Source: JBBQKG01 sp038326655 (GTDB lineage: Bacteria; Actinomycetota; Thermoleophilia; Solirubrobacterales; JBBDJG01). From it: a DNA stretch of 64,000 bases. The DNA is taken from NCBI GenBank assembly GCA_038326655.1, contig JBBQKG010000003.1, positions 78,751-142,750 of the forward strand, given 5' to 3'. A program made the translations under genes and the position numbers. Positions 1 to 8,882 of this stretch are shown in pieces; within the stretch, counting starts at the first letter, position 1, and every line of letters starts with the position of its first letter. The notes under the pieces were generated by a model. It ran no database searches. It saw nothing but the letters and a program-made list of their open reading frames with translations, and had not been told where the DNA came from.

Positions 1-1019
1 ATCCTGCGCAGAACCACAGCTTCCGGGACCACTACCTCGACGTGGAGCTCGACCTCTCCGAGGTCCTGTTCATCGCTACGGCGAACATGCTCGAGACGAT
101 CCCGGGCGCTCTGCTGGACCGCATGGAGCTCGTGCGCTTCGACGGCTACACGACCGAGGAGAAGGTCGCGATCGCACGCGGCTACCTGCTTCCCCGCCAG
201 CTCGACCGCAACGGGCTCGAGCAGGGCGAGGTCGAGGTCCCGGACGTGGTCGTTCGCGCGGTGATCACCGAGTACACCCGCGAGGCGGGCGTGCGAAACC
301 TCGAGCGTGAGCTCGGGAAGCTGCTCCGCAAGACGGCCACGAAGCTTGCTTCGAGCACCGTCGAAGCGCCGGTCGTACTCGACCTCGACGCGGTTCGCGA
401 GGGGCTCGGGCGGCAGCGCTTCTTCCAGGAGTCGGTCGAGCGCACGGCGGTGCCGGGCGTCGCGACCGGTCTCTCGGTCACGGGCGCGGGCGGCGACGTG
501 CTGTTCATCGAGGCGACCTCGATGCCGGCCAAGGACGGCCTCGTCCTGACCGGCCAGCTCGGTGACGTGATGAAGGAGTCGGCCCGGATCGCGCTGTCCT
601 ACGTGCGCGGCCACGCGGACCGGCTCGGCATCCACTCCGAGGCGTTCGACGGCCGCGAGTTCCACGTGCACGTGCCCGCGGGCGCGATCCCGAAGGACGG
701 CCCGAGCGCCGGCATCACGATGAGCACCGCGCTCGCGTCGCTGATGACGGGACGCCCGGTGAAGCACAACGTCGGCATGACCGGCGAGGTCACTTTGCAG
801 GGCCGCGTGCTGCCGATCGGCGGCTTGAAGCAGAAGGTGCTGGCCGCGCACGCGGCGGGTCTGACGGACGTGATTCTGCCCGAGCGGAACCGCGGCGACC
901 TCGACGACGTCCCGGACGAGGTCCGCGAGCAGATGGCGTTCCACCCGGTGATGACCGTCGACGAGGTATTCGACCTGGCGCTGGAACAGGCGCCGGTCGA
1001 CCTCCCTCAGGCGGCCTGA
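1..1019 (+). CDS. lon: ATP-dependent Lon protease, C-terminal part (5' end outside window)
   Basis: This is the C-terminal part of a serine-lysine AAA+ protease that degrades damaged and regulatory proteins in the cytosol. The reading frame is already open at base 3, so the start lies upstream of the window. The first part is the end of the AAA+ module ('LFIATANMLETIPGALLDRME', sensor/arginine-finger region) and its helical lid. The second part is the proteolytic domain, with the catalytic serine in PKDGPSAGIT (codon at 705) and the catalytic lysine in GGLKQKVLAA (codon at 828), in the order and spacing of classical LonA. It ends with a short LPQAA tail. It converges on the biotin operon with only about 20 bases between the stop codons. 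Confidence 0.97.
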   Translation, partial: PAQNHSFRDHYLDVELDLSEVLFIATANMLETIPGALLDRMELVRFDGYTTEEKVAIARGYLLPRQLDRNGLEQGEVEVPDVVVRAVITEYTREAGVRNLERELGKLLRKTATKLASSTVEAPVVLDLDAVREGLGRQRFFQESVERTAVPGVATGLSVTGAGGDVLFIEATSMPAKDGLVLTGQLGDVMKESARIALSYVRGHADRLGIHSEAFDGREFHVHVPAGAIPKDGPSAGITMSTALASLMTGRPVKHNVGMTGEVTLQGRVLPIGGLKQKVLAAHAAGLTDVILPERNRGDLDDVPDEVREQMAFHPVMTVDEVFDLALEQAPVDLPQAA

Positions 1020-1040
1020 CCTGGAACGGCCACGCAGGCG

Positions 1041-2375
1041 CTAGGCGGCGAGTGCGCCCAGCGCCTGCCCGGTCGCCGCGGCGACCGAGTCGGACACGAC
1101 CTCGACCAGCTCCTCGAGCGTCTCGGGCGCGATCGAGAGCGGCGGCATGAGGACCACGACGTCGCCCAGTGGCCGGACGATCGCGCCGCGACGGCGTGCT
1201 TCCAGCGCGACCTCGTGCCCGATCCTTGGGGCCGAGTCGTACGAGGCGCCGCGGGCGGGGTCGCGCGCGAGCTCGATCCCGCACATGAAGCCTGCCCGCC
1301 GGATCTCGGCGACGTGGTCGAGCGGGGCGATCAAGCTCTCGAGCAGCTGCTCGAACAGCGCGATCTTCGGCTGGAGGCGTTCCAGCGTGCGCTCCTCCTC
1401 GAACACGTCGAGCGTCGCGAGTGCGGCAGCGCAGGCGAGCGGGTTGCCGGTGTAGGTGTGGCCGTGAAAAAACGTGCGGAACTCCTCGAACCGGCCGAGG
1501 AACCCGTCGTAGACGCGATCGGTCGTGAGCGTCGCCGCGAGCGGCAGATAGCCGCCGCTCAATCCCTTCGCGAGGCACAGGAAGTCCGGCACCACGTCCT
1601 CCTGCTCGCAGGCGAACATCGTCCCGGTCCGCCCGAACCCGGTCGCGACCTCGTCGCAGACGAGGAACACGTCGTGGGCGTCGCAGAGCTCCTTGACCGC
1701 GCGCAGGTAGCCAGGCGGCTGCACGAGCATGCCCGCCGCGCCCTGGACGAGCGGCTCGACTACCACCGCTGCGATCTCACCGGCACGCTTCGCGAGCACG
1801 CGGTCGAGCGCGGCCGCGTCACCGGCAGGCACCTGCAGGGCGTCGAACAGGAGCGGCCGGTAGAGGGAGTTGAAGAGCTCGATGCCGCCGACCGAGACCG
1901 CGCCCACGGTGTCCCCGTGGTAGGCGTTCTCGAGCCGCACGAAGCTGGTCCGCTCGCCCCGCGCGTCGGATGCCTGCTGCCAGTACTGGAACGCCATCTT
2001 GAGCGCGACCTCGACCGCCGTCGAGCCGCTGTCGGAGTAGAACACCCACGAGAGCGGGCCGCCCTCCGCGCTCGCCCCCGGTGCGATCTCCACGAGCCGG
2101 CGCGCAAGCGCCTCGCCGCCTGGATGGGACAGCCCCAGCATCGTCGTGTGCGCGACCCGCTCGAGCTGCTCACGAACGGCGGCGTCGATGCGGGGATGGC
2201 GGTGGCCGTGGACGTTGCACCACAGGGACGAGATCCCGTCGATGTACCGCCGGCCGTCCGTGTCGAACAGGAACTCGCCCTCGCCAGACGCGATCATGGG
2301 CGCGGACTCCGCGGCCCAGCCATGCATCTGCGTGAACGGATGCCAGACATGAGAGTCGGTTGCATGGGCCGGCAT
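1041..2375 (-). CDS. bioA: Adenosylmethionine-8-amino-7-oxononanoate aminotransferase BioA
   Basis: A PLP-dependent class III aminotransferase of 444 aa that converts KAPA to DAPA with S-adenosylmethionine as amino donor, the third step of the biotin ring pathway. The N-terminus HVWHPFTQMHGW is the usual BioA opening. The cofactor lysine lies in the CLAKGLSGGYLP segment. The frame stays open far upstream, but homology begins at the ATG used here (MPAHATDSHVW), so the extension is discarded. It is the last gene of bioB-bioF-bioD-bioA, 74 bases after the bioD stop, and has the normal family length. The GC-rich antisense frames across it are shadows. Confidence 0.96.
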   Translation of the reverse strand: MPAHATDSHVWHPFTQMHGWAAESAPMIASGEGEFLFDTDGRRYIDGISSLWCNVHGHRHPRIDAAVREQLERVAHTTMLGLSHPGGEALARRLVEIAPGASAEGGPLSWVFYSDSGSTAVEVALKMAFQYWQQASDARGERTSFVRLENAYHGDTVGAVSVGGIELFNSLYRPLLFDALQVPAGDAAALDRVLAKRAGEIAAVVVEPLVQGAAGMLVQPPGYLRAVKELCDAHDVFLVCDEVATGFGRTGTMFACEQEDVVPDFLCLAKGLSGGYLPLAATLTTDRVYDGFLGRFEEFRTFFHGHTYTGNPLACAAALATLDVFEEERTLERLQPKIALFEQLLESLIAPLDHVAEIRRAGFMCGIELARDPARGASYDSAPRIGHEVALEARRRGAIVRPLGDVVVLMPPLSIAPETLEELVEVVSDSVAAATGQALGALAA

Positions 2376-2449
2376 CGGCGCGATGCTAGCCACGGTCGAG
2401 GTCGGAACCGGGTCGCACCATTTGCGCCCCGCCCGTGACCGGCGGCGGC

Positions 2450-3151
2450 TCAGGCGTTGACGAGGCGTGCCGGCTGCCGGACCCTGACCCACCGCTCCAC
2501 GGGCAGCGTCCGAAGCGCGCCCACGCCGCTTGCGATCTCCACTTTCGGCAGCCCGAAGGTCTCGACGCATCCGAGCGCTTCGATCGTGCGTCGATTCGAG
2601 GCCTCCAGCTGCCGCGGGAACCGCCGCCACGGTGTCAGCACGACGGCCGCCACGTCGAGGCCCACCGACCGTGCGGACTCGATCGTCAGCAGCGTGTGGT
2701 TGATCGTCCCGAGAGCCGGTCGCGCCGCGATCACGACGGGAAGGCCCAGCTCCACGGCGAAGTCGCGCACGAGGTAGTCCGGGGCAAGGGGGACGAGCAG
2801 GCCCCCGACGCCTTCGACCACGAGCGCGTCCACGTGCGCTGCGGCGGCCTCGGCGCCGGCGACCAGGTGTCCGGGCGCGATCTCGATCCCGGCCAGCTCG
2901 GCCGCGAGGTGCGGGGAGACGGCCGGGCCGAAGCGATATGGGGACACGGCCTCCGCAGGCTGATCCGAGCCGGCGGAGCGGCGCAGCAGGTCGTGATCCG
3001 GGATCGCGGCGGCGGTCTCGGTCAGGCCGGTCACGGCAGGCTTGAAGGCCGCCACGCGCTCGCCGTTCGCGACGAGCGTCGCAGCGATCGCGCAGGCCGC
3101 GACGGTCTTGCCGACCTCGGTGTCCGTCCCGGTGACGAAGACGCCGCGCAC
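2450..3151 (-). CDS. bioD: Dethiobiotin synthetase BioD
   Basis: An ATP-dependent carboxylase of 233 aa that forms the ureido ring of dethiobiotin from DAPA and CO2. The P-loop GTDTEVGKT lies right at the N-terminus, and the second phosphate/Mg region VVEGVGGLLVPL is conserved. The start is a GTG (V-R-G-V-F-V-T-G-T-D). A TGAGG sequence containing the bioF stop codon sits about 10 bases upstream and can act as ribosome binding site, so translation is probably coupled to bioF (11-base gap). Longer upstream reading in this frame overlaps bioF and is not protein-like. Confidence 0.95.
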   Translation of the reverse strand: MRGVFVTGTDTEVGKTVAACAIAATLVANGERVAAFKPAVTGLTETAAAIPDHDLLRRSAGSDQPAEAVSPYRFGPAVSPHLAAELAGIEIAPGHLVAGAEAAAAHVDALVVEGVGGLLVPLAPDYLVRDFAVELGLPVVIAARPALGTINHTLLTIESARSVGLDVAAVVLTPWRRFPRQLEASNRRTIEALGCVETFGLPKVEIASGVGALRTLPVERWVRVRQPARLVNA

Positions 3152-3162
3152 GCAGCCGCGCC

Positions 3163-4410
3163 TCAGGCGGCGCGGCCGAACGCCGGTTCGTCGAGCTCGG
3201 CGTCGTACAGGAAGAGGTCCGCCGAACGGGCCTCTGGATCGAGGTGCGATGGCTCGGCGCCCACCGCACGCGCCGCCGCGCCGAGCTGTGCCGCCGCCCA
3301 TTCGAGCTCGGCGGGCGTGTGCGTCGCCATCGCGGCGAGACGGAGCCTGGAGCTTCCCTCGGGGACCGTGGGTGGCCGGATCGCCTGCGCGAAGACACCT
3401 CGCTGAAGCGCCCGCTCGCAGACATCGACCGCGAGTGCGGGCTCGCCCACCACCAGCGGCACGATCTGCGTCCCGTCGAGCGGGACCGAAAAGCCCTGGT
3501 GCGCGAGCGCCCCGCGCAGCGCCCGCGCGTTGCGGGCGAGGCGCTCGATGCGCCGTGGCTCGGATCCGAGCAGCTCGAGCGCGGCGAGCGCGGCGGCCAC
3601 CGAGGGCGGCGGCGGCCCGGTGGAGAAGATCAGGGTGCGCGCCGTGTTGACCAGATAGCTCGCGATCTCGCGGTCGCAGCAGACATACGCGCCGTAGCCG
3701 CCGAGCGCCTTGCCGAGCGTGCCGACGATCACGTCGACCTCGTCGCCGATGCCGGCCGCCGCGACCGAGCCACGGCCGCCCGGGCCCAGCACCCCCGTCG
3801 CGTGCGCCTCGTCGACGACCAGGCGCGCGTCGTAGCGATGCGCCAGTTCGACGATCTCGGCGAGCGGCGCCACGTCGCCATCCATCGAGAACACGCCGTC
3901 GGTGACGATCAGGCGCCCGCGGCCGCGCGTCTCGCGCAGGCCCCACTCGAGGTGGTCGGTGTCGAGATGGTCGTACACGAACGTGTCCGCGCGCGCGAGG
4001 CGGCACCCGTCGATGATGCTCGCGTGGTTGAGAGCATCCGAGAAGATGACGTCGCCGGGGCCCGCCAGGGCTGCGATCACGCCCGTATTCGCCAGATAGC
4101 CGGACCCGAACAGGACGCAACGCTCGGTCTGCTCGAAGCCCGCGAGCCGTTCCTCGAGGCGCCGGTGCAGCGTCATGTTGCCGGACACCAGCCGGGAGGC
4201 GCCGGCCCCGACGCCGTAGCGCATCGCCGCCTCGGCGGCAGCGGCGCGCACGCGGGGGTGATCGGCGAAGCCCAGGTAGTTGTTCGAGCAGAGCAGCAGC
4301 ACGCGTTTGCCGTCGAGCAGCACCCTGGGCCCCTGCGGACCGGCGATCAGCCGCATGCGGCGGTGGAGGCCCTGCGCGGAAAGCTCGTCGAGGCGGCGCC
4401 GAAGGTCCAC
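3163..4410 (-). CDS. bioF: 8-amino-7-oxononanoate synthase BioF
   Basis: An alpha-oxoamine synthase (PLP fold type I) of 415 aa that condenses pimeloyl thioester with L-alanine to KAPA. Recognisable segments are the CSNNYLGFADHP start of the catalytic domain, LVVDEAHATGVLGPGGRG (cofactor-binding Asp and His) and the Schiff-base lysine in VGTLGKALGG. The start is a GTG (V-D-L-R-R-R-L-D-E-L) 11 bases after the bioB stop; upstream sequence in frame would overlap bioB. A C-terminal tail of about 25 residues (from roughly AEPSHLDPEARS) goes beyond the typical 385-395 aa length and has no motif I recognise. Confidence 0.94.
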   Translation of the reverse strand: MDLRRRLDELSAQGLHRRMRLIAGPQGPRVLLDGKRVLLLCSNNYLGFADHPRVRAAAAEAAMRYGVGAGASRLVSGNMTLHRRLEERLAGFEQTERCVLFGSGYLANTGVIAALAGPGDVIFSDALNHASIIDGCRLARADTFVYDHLDTDHLEWGLRETRGRGRLIVTDGVFSMDGDVAPLAEIVELAHRYDARLVVDEAHATGVLGPGGRGSVAAAGIGDEVDVIVGTLGKALGGYGAYVCCDREIASYLVNTARTLIFSTGPPPPSVAAALAALELLGSEPRRIERLARNARALRGALAHQGFSVPLDGTQIVPLVVGEPALAVDVCERALQRGVFAQAIRPPTVPEGSSRLRLAAMATHTPAELEWAAAQLGAAARAVGAEPSHLDPEARSADLFLYDAELDEPAFGRAA

Positions 4411-4421
4411 GCCGCGGGTCT

Positions 4422-5615
4422 CTAGTCGCCCCAGCCGGCGGCGTTCGTGACTGCTTCGCTGCCTTTGTCGGAAGCTTCGCTGGAAGCTTCCTCGGAAGGT
4501 CGCTTCGGGTAGGCGGGCGGCTTGCTCTTTTTGCGAAGCCGCAGCTGCTCGGCCGGGTTCCAGAAGTTCGCCTCGGCCTGGTTGTCGATCAGCTCGTCGA
4601 TCGGCGTCGCAGGGGCCTCGCCCTCGAGCCACCCGGACCGGTTGTCGGGCCGCGGGTCGGCGCCGTTGTCGGGTTGACGCGCCACGTTCAACCCAAGCTC
4701 CTCGAACATCGCGCGGTCCTCCTCGGGCTCGGATCCGAGGGTCGTGAGGAAATTCCCCATCATCACCCCGTTGAGCCCCGCCTTGACCGCCAGCGGCTGG
4801 AGCTCGCCGAGGTTCTCGACGCGGCCGCCGCAGAGGCGGAAGAGGGCGGCGGGGAGGATCAGGCGGAAGATCGCGATGAACTTGACCGCGTCCCAGGGAT
4901 CGATCAGGTCGCGCTCGCCGAACTTGGTGCCCGGGCGCGGGTTCAAGAGGTTGATCGGGACGCTGGTGGGGTCGAGCTCGGCCAGCTCGAACGCCATCTC
5001 GACCCGCTGACGCGGCGACTCCCCGAGGTTGAGGATGCCGCCGACGCAGGTCTCGAGCCCGGCCTCGCGGACGGCCTCGATCGTCCGCACGCGGCCCTCG
5101 TAGCGGACCGTCGTGGAGACCTCGTCGTAGTAGCTGCGCGCCGTCTCGACGTTGTGGTGGACCCGCTGGATCCCAGCCTCCTTGAGCTGGCGGGCCCGCT
5201 CAGGCGACATGTGGCCGATCGAGGCGCAGCGCTTCAGGTTCGTGTGCTCGGCGACCAGCCGCGCGCCCTCCACGACCCGCGCGAAGTCGCGCTTGGAGAG
5301 TCCCTGACCCTGCGTGACCATGCAGAAGCGGTGCGCTCCGGCCGCCTCGGCCGCCCGCGCATGCTCCAGGATCTGGTCGGGCTCCATCATCGCGTGCATC
5401 GGGGTCTCGGCGTCGGCGTACTTGGACTGCGCGCAAAAGCCGCAGTCCTCCGTGCAGCCGCCGCTCTTGGCGTTGACGAGCGAGCACATGTCGGTCGACT
5501 CCCCGAACTGGTCCTGCCGGACCATCCAGGCGAGCTCGACGAGGCGCTCGATGTCGGCGTGTTCGGCGAGCCCTGCGAGGTCCAGCGCCTCTTCGAAGGT
5601 GATGAGGGAGGGCAT
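4422..5615 (-). CDS. bioB: Biotin synthase BioB (radical SAM)
   Basis: A radical SAM enzyme of 397 aa that inserts sulfur into dethiobiotin. The [4Fe-4S]/SAM motif is Cys54-x3-Cys58-x2-Cys61 (GGCTEDCGFCAQS), followed by the YADAETP segment. The barrel shows the usual 'HHNVETARSYYDEV' and 'VPINLLNPRPGT' stretches. The core ends near residue 345; a low-complexity Lys/Ser/Glu-rich tail of about 50 residues follows, longer than in E. coli BioB. It is the first gene of bioBFDA. A TACGCT box 8 bases before the ATG, with no Shine-Dalgarno sequence, suggests a leaderless transcript. No bioC/bioH, bioI or bioW is visible, so the source of pimeloyl thioester must lie elsewhere. Confidence 0.96.
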   Translation of the reverse strand: MPSLITFEEALDLAGLAEHADIERLVELAWMVRQDQFGESTDMCSLVNAKSGGCTEDCGFCAQSKYADAETPMHAMMEPDQILEHARAAEAAGAHRFCMVTQGQGLSKRDFARVVEGARLVAEHTNLKRCASIGHMSPERARQLKEAGIQRVHHNVETARSYYDEVSTTVRYEGRVRTIEAVREAGLETCVGGILNLGESPRQRVEMAFELAELDPTSVPINLLNPRPGTKFGERDLIDPWDAVKFIAIFRLILPAALFRLCGGRVENLGELQPLAVKAGLNGVMMGNFLTTLGSEPEEDRAMFEELGLNVARQPDNGADPRPDNRSGWLEGEAPATPIDELIDNQAEANFWNPAEQLRLRKKSKPPAYPKRPSEEASSEASDKGSEAVTNAAGWGD

Positions 5616-5623
5616 CGGGCGCC

Positions 5624-5650
5624 AGCGTAGATCCGGTCCCGGACGGGACC
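5624..5650 (-). promoter_or_regulatory. Putative bio operon promoter with overlapping inverted repeat
   Basis: On the minus strand a TACGCT box (5624-5629) lies 8 bases ahead of the bioB ATG, a spacing typical of leaderless actinobacterial promoters. Just upstream, GGTCCC-GGAC-GGGACC (5635-5650) is a perfect inverted repeat with 6-base arms covering the spacer/-35 zone. This is where a biotin-responsive repressor would bind. I do not recognise the repeat as a known BirA or BioR site. Confidence 0.4.
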
Positions 5651-5655
5651 TGGCG

Positions 5656-5683
5656 GGTCCGGCGGCTGAGGCGCCGCCGGACC
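5656..5683 (-). terminator. GC-rich hairpin between the small membrane genes and bioB
   Basis: An 11-bp perfect stem (GGTCCGGCGGC with GCCGCCGGACC) and a 6-base loop lie downstream of the 54-aa gene and upstream of bioB. No T-run follows on the minus strand, so termination here would be of the GC-hairpin type common in actinobacteria. Confidence 0.45.
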
Positions 5684-5700
5684 GCTGTGTTGCGGCGGAG

Positions 5701-5865
5701 CTACCGGGTCAGGGCACCGATCGCGACTGCGATCGCTCCGAAGATCAGTGCGGGCACGAGCCCGTACTCGACAAAGACCTTGACCACGTGAGGCGACTCG
5801 CGCAACAGCTCTCCCAGAACTTCGTCGAACTCGCCGCCAGACGCGGCCAGAATGGAGATGGGCAT
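5701..5865 (-). CDS. 54-aa single-pass membrane protein, function unknown
   Basis: A short ORF that opens with MPISILAASGGEFDEVLGEL and ends with one hydrophobic helix (LVPALIFGAIAVAIGALTR). The start is supported by a GAGAGGAG ribosome binding site about 5 bases upstream. It follows the 102-aa membrane gene by 27 bases and is probably co-transcribed with it. Residues 10-33 are acidic/amphipathic (possible cytoplasmic helix) and the C-terminus is a plain TM segment with a terminal Arg. The layout recalls small Flp-pilin-like or tail-anchored proteins, but I see no processing motif strong enough to call it. Function unknown. Confidence 0.55.
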   Translation of the reverse strand: MPISILAASGGEFDEVLGELLRESPHVVKVFVEYGLVPALIFGAIAVAIGALTR

Positions 5866-5892
5866 CTCGCTCCTCTCGTTGCGCGCCGGCGG

Positions 5893-6201
5893 TCAGCCTG
5901 CGAGGACCTCGGGCATCCTGGCCTGCAGGGCCGCACGCATCGCATTCGAGGTGGATGCGCGCAGATAGCCGTAGAGCGCGGCCACGAGGGCGCCCGCGAG
6001 GATGCCGAACGCACCAAGCGCCGAATAGGCGACCAGCCCGGCGACCGTGATCGCGACCGGGATCAGGAAATCCACGGCCGTCCTGAAGTAGATCGCAAGA
6101 CCCAGGCCGCCGAACAGGAATCCGATCACGCATGCGAGGTTCGGGTGTGTGTCCCTCGAAACCGGGTCCAGCATCTCGAGCAGCTTCTTGATGGTCTCCA
6201 T
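5893..6201 (-). CDS. 102-aa membrane protein, function unknown
   Basis: A small integral membrane protein. After an N-terminal amphipathic stretch (METIKKLLEMLDPVSRDTHP) come a first helix (LACVIGFLFGGLGLAIYF) and two or so closely packed helices (FLIPVAITVAGLVAY, LGAFGILAGALVAALYGYL), then a short tail. The ribosome binding site GGAGG is placed 4 bases before the ATG. It leads the two-gene unit with the 54-aa protein. The preceding 128 bases down to the ABC permease stop hold only short GC-rich inverted repeats. I do not recognise the family. Confidence 0.7.
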   Translation of the reverse strand: METIKKLLEMLDPVSRDTHPNLACVIGFLFGGLGLAIYFRTAVDFLIPVAITVAGLVAYSALGAFGILAGALVAALYGYLRASTSNAMRAALQARMPEVLAG

Positions 6202-6329
6202 ACGCCCTCCTTCGGAAGCGCCCCTGTGCCGGCGGCGCCGGTGATGGACAAGGAGCCGACTATCCGCCGTTCGAGCGCTCCCGTCAGCCGGCTTTCCGGC
6301 GCGGCGCGAGCCGACTTCTCGGCAGAGGC

Positions 6330-8882
6330 CTACTCGTACGCGAGCGACTCGAGCACGTCGAGCCGCGAGGCCCGTCGCGCGGGCGGGATCGCGGCGAGCA
6401 CTCCGGCGCCCGCTGCAAGCACCAGGAAGGCCAACAGGTAGAGCACGGGCACCTGGAGCGAGAAGCCCTGGTCGGCCAGCGCGACCGTCGTCATCGCCCC
6501 CAGCAGCAGGCCGATGAGTATGCCCAGCACGCCCCCGATCAAGGCCGTGATGAGAGACTCGTAGCGCACGATCTGCCGGACCTGCCGCCGGGAGGTCCCG
6601 ATCGCGCGCATCATCCCGAGCTCGCGCGTGCGCTCGTGGATCGAGAGCACGAGCGTGTTCACGATGCCGAAGAGCGACACGATGATCGACAGCGACAGCA
6701 GCGCGTAGACGAGGTAGAGGATCTGGTTCACCCGCTTGGTGATGTCGTCCTTGTATTGCTTCTGGTCCTGCGACCTGACTACCGGGTAACGGGCGTCGAG
6801 CAGCGCGTTGACCTTCGCCTGCACCACCGCTATCGAGACGCCCGGCGCCGTCTTGATCAGGTCGACCGCGTCCTCGCGCTGGCGGAAGTCCGCCCTCAGC
6901 ACCGGATATGGGACCGTGACAGGGCTGAAGATGTCGCCCTTGTTGTCGACGGTGCCGCGCACCGTCGCGGAGATCGTCCTGCCGGTCGGCGTCTCGATCG
7001 AGAGTTTGTCGCCGACGCCGAAGCCGTTGCTCTTGGCCCAGTCGTCGACCAGCACCGCATCACCCCGCCCAAGCGTGGCGATCAGGTCGTCGGGGCCTTT
7101 CTTGACGTCCGACTTCCAGACCCCGTCGAAGCTCTGCGGGTCCACGCCCTGCACCGAGGTGTGGCCGGAGACGCCCTTGACGTTTCCGGCGCTCGCGTTG
7201 ATCGGCGAGACCACCGCGACGCCGGGGATCCGCGCGACCGCCCGGCCGGTCTGGGCCGGAATCGGGCTGAATCCGTCACGGTTCGTGAGCACGAGGTCGC
7301 CCGCGAAGTTCTTGTCGACGGTGTCGTTGATCGAGGCGCGGAGGCCTGCCGCTAGCACGGTCACGAACGTGACCAGCGCAAGGCCGATCATCAGGGCCGC
7401 CGCCGTGACCGCGGTGCGGCTTGGGTTGCGTTCGGCGTTTTCCCGCGCGAGCCGGCCGGTCACTCCCCGCAGCCGCTCGAGCGGCCAGCCGAGCGCAGAC
7501 GCGATCGGGGGCACGAGCCGGTTGCTGAGCAGTGCAACGCCGACGAAGATCGAGATCGCGCCGACCGCCATCAGGCCTAGAACGCTGGAGGCCCCGCCGG
7601 TGACGAACAGGCCGATCAGCAGCAACAGCACTCCGAAACCGGTCAGGCTGCCGGCCAGGATCGTGCGACGCCGCCCCGCGCGGCCGGTCGGCATGACGTC
7701 GTGCCGAAGCGCCGCCAGCGGCGGCACTCGGGTCGCCCGCCGTGCCGGCGACAGGCCCGCGACGACGGTCACGATCGTGCCCACCAGTAGCGAGACGATC
7801 ACCGTGCGCGGCAGCAGGACGGTGCCCTGCGACGGAAGGTCGATGCTGAAGGCCTTGAAGAGGGCAGTGATGCCCTTCGCGGTCAGGATGCCGGCGAACA
7901 GGCCGACGATCGACGCGCCGAGCCCGATCAGCAGCGCCTCCACCACCACCGACCGAAGGATCTGACCACGAGAGGCGCCCATCGTGCGCAGCAGGCCGAA
8001 CTCGGTCGTGCGCTGCGCGACCGTGATCGAGAAGGTGTTGAAGATGATGAACGCGCCGACGAAGAGCGCGATCCCGGCGAATGCGAGCAGCAGCGTGTTG
8101 AGGAAGCTGAGGCCGCTCTGAATGTTGTCGGCCTGGTCCTTCGCATCCTGGGCGCCGGTCTTCACGTCGACCGTGCGCGGAAGCAGCCCGCGGAGCTCTC
8201 CGACGACCTGCCTGGGGGCGGCGCCTTGCGCGACCGCGACGTCGATCTCGTCCAGGGTCCCGCGCTTCTCGCTGATGCGCTGAGCCTCGGGAAGCGTCAG
8301 CACGGCGATCGTCGCGCCGCCGAACGCAGACACGTCGCCGAACTTCCCGATCCCGGATATCCGGTAACGCTTTGCCGGCAGCTTGCCTGCTACGAGCACC
8401 ATGTCGCCGACCTTGAAGTGCTTGTTGTCAGCGGTGCTCTGGTCGATTGTGACCTCGTTCGCGGTGGCGGGCGGGCGGCCCTTCACGTAGGTGAGAGGGT
8501 CGAAAGGCTCCGGCAACGAGGAGAACATCAGGGCAGGCGCCTGTCCGGTGTTTGCACGCATGCCGCGCTTGTCGAAGACCGTCGCGCTGTCGCTCACAGC
8601 CCCGCCGGCCTTTGCGACGCCCTGAGCCGACTTGACGCGGGGAAGCAGTGACGCGCTGAACGGAGGCTGCTGGATCTCCTCGGTGTCGACGGCTTTGTGC
8701 GGCGTCACCTTGATGTCGACGCCCTGGTTCGCCGTGTCGAAGATGCGGTCGAACGAGTGGTTGATCGTGTCTGTGAAGACGTAGGTCCCGGAGATCATCA
8801 TCACCCCGAGGAGGACCGCGAGCGCGGTCAGGCACGCGCGCAGCTTGCGCGCCCAAAGGCCGCGGAGGGTGACTGCGGTCAC
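6330..8882 (-). CDS. ABC transporter permease, FtsX/MacB type (850 aa)
   Basis: Large permease with the duplicated MacB/FtsX architecture: an N-terminal TM helix (about residues 10-32), a first periplasmic MacB-like domain to about residue 255, a three-helix FtsX block (about 260-400), two central helices, then a second periplasmic domain and a second FtsX block near the C-terminus ('NTLVLSIHERTRELGMMRAIG'). It ends in LDVLESLAYE, usual for this family. The start is a GTG overlapping the ATPase stop by four bases (GTGA), so the two are translationally coupled. Such pairs act in lipoprotein, lipid or peptide export by mechanotransmission. The substrate cannot be told from sequence. Confidence 0.92.
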   Translation of the reverse strand: MTAVTLRGLWARKLRACLTALAVLLGVMMISGTYVFTDTINHSFDRIFDTANQGVDIKVTPHKAVDTEEIQQPPFSASLLPRVKSAQGVAKAGGAVSDSATVFDKRGMRANTGQAPALMFSSLPEPFDPLTYVKGRPPATANEVTIDQSTADNKHFKVGDMVLVAGKLPAKRYRISGIGKFGDVSAFGGATIAVLTLPEAQRISEKRGTLDEIDVAVAQGAAPRQVVGELRGLLPRTVDVKTGAQDAKDQADNIQSGLSFLNTLLLAFAGIALFVGAFIIFNTFSITVAQRTTEFGLLRTMGASRGQILRSVVVEALLIGLGASIVGLFAGILTAKGITALFKAFSIDLPSQGTVLLPRTVIVSLLVGTIVTVVAGLSPARRATRVPPLAALRHDVMPTGRAGRRRTILAGSLTGFGVLLLLIGLFVTGGASSVLGLMAVGAISIFVGVALLSNRLVPPIASALGWPLERLRGVTGRLARENAERNPSRTAVTAAALMIGLALVTFVTVLAAGLRASINDTVDKNFAGDLVLTNRDGFSPIPAQTGRAVARIPGVAVVSPINASAGNVKGVSGHTSVQGVDPQSFDGVWKSDVKKGPDDLIATLGRGDAVLVDDWAKSNGFGVGDKLSIETPTGRTISATVRGTVDNKGDIFSPVTVPYPVLRADFRQREDAVDLIKTAPGVSIAVVQAKVNALLDARYPVVRSQDQKQYKDDITKRVNQILYLVYALLSLSIIVSLFGIVNTLVLSIHERTRELGMMRAIGTSRRQVRQIVRYESLITALIGGVLGILIGLLLGAMTTVALADQGFSLQVPVLYLLAFLVLAAGAGVLAAIPPARRASRLDVLESLAYE

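Noticed and set aside
2376..3425. N-terminal extension of the bioA frame
   Set aside because: Runs through bioD in another frame with Arg-rich sequence; BioA homology starts at the ATG at 2375.
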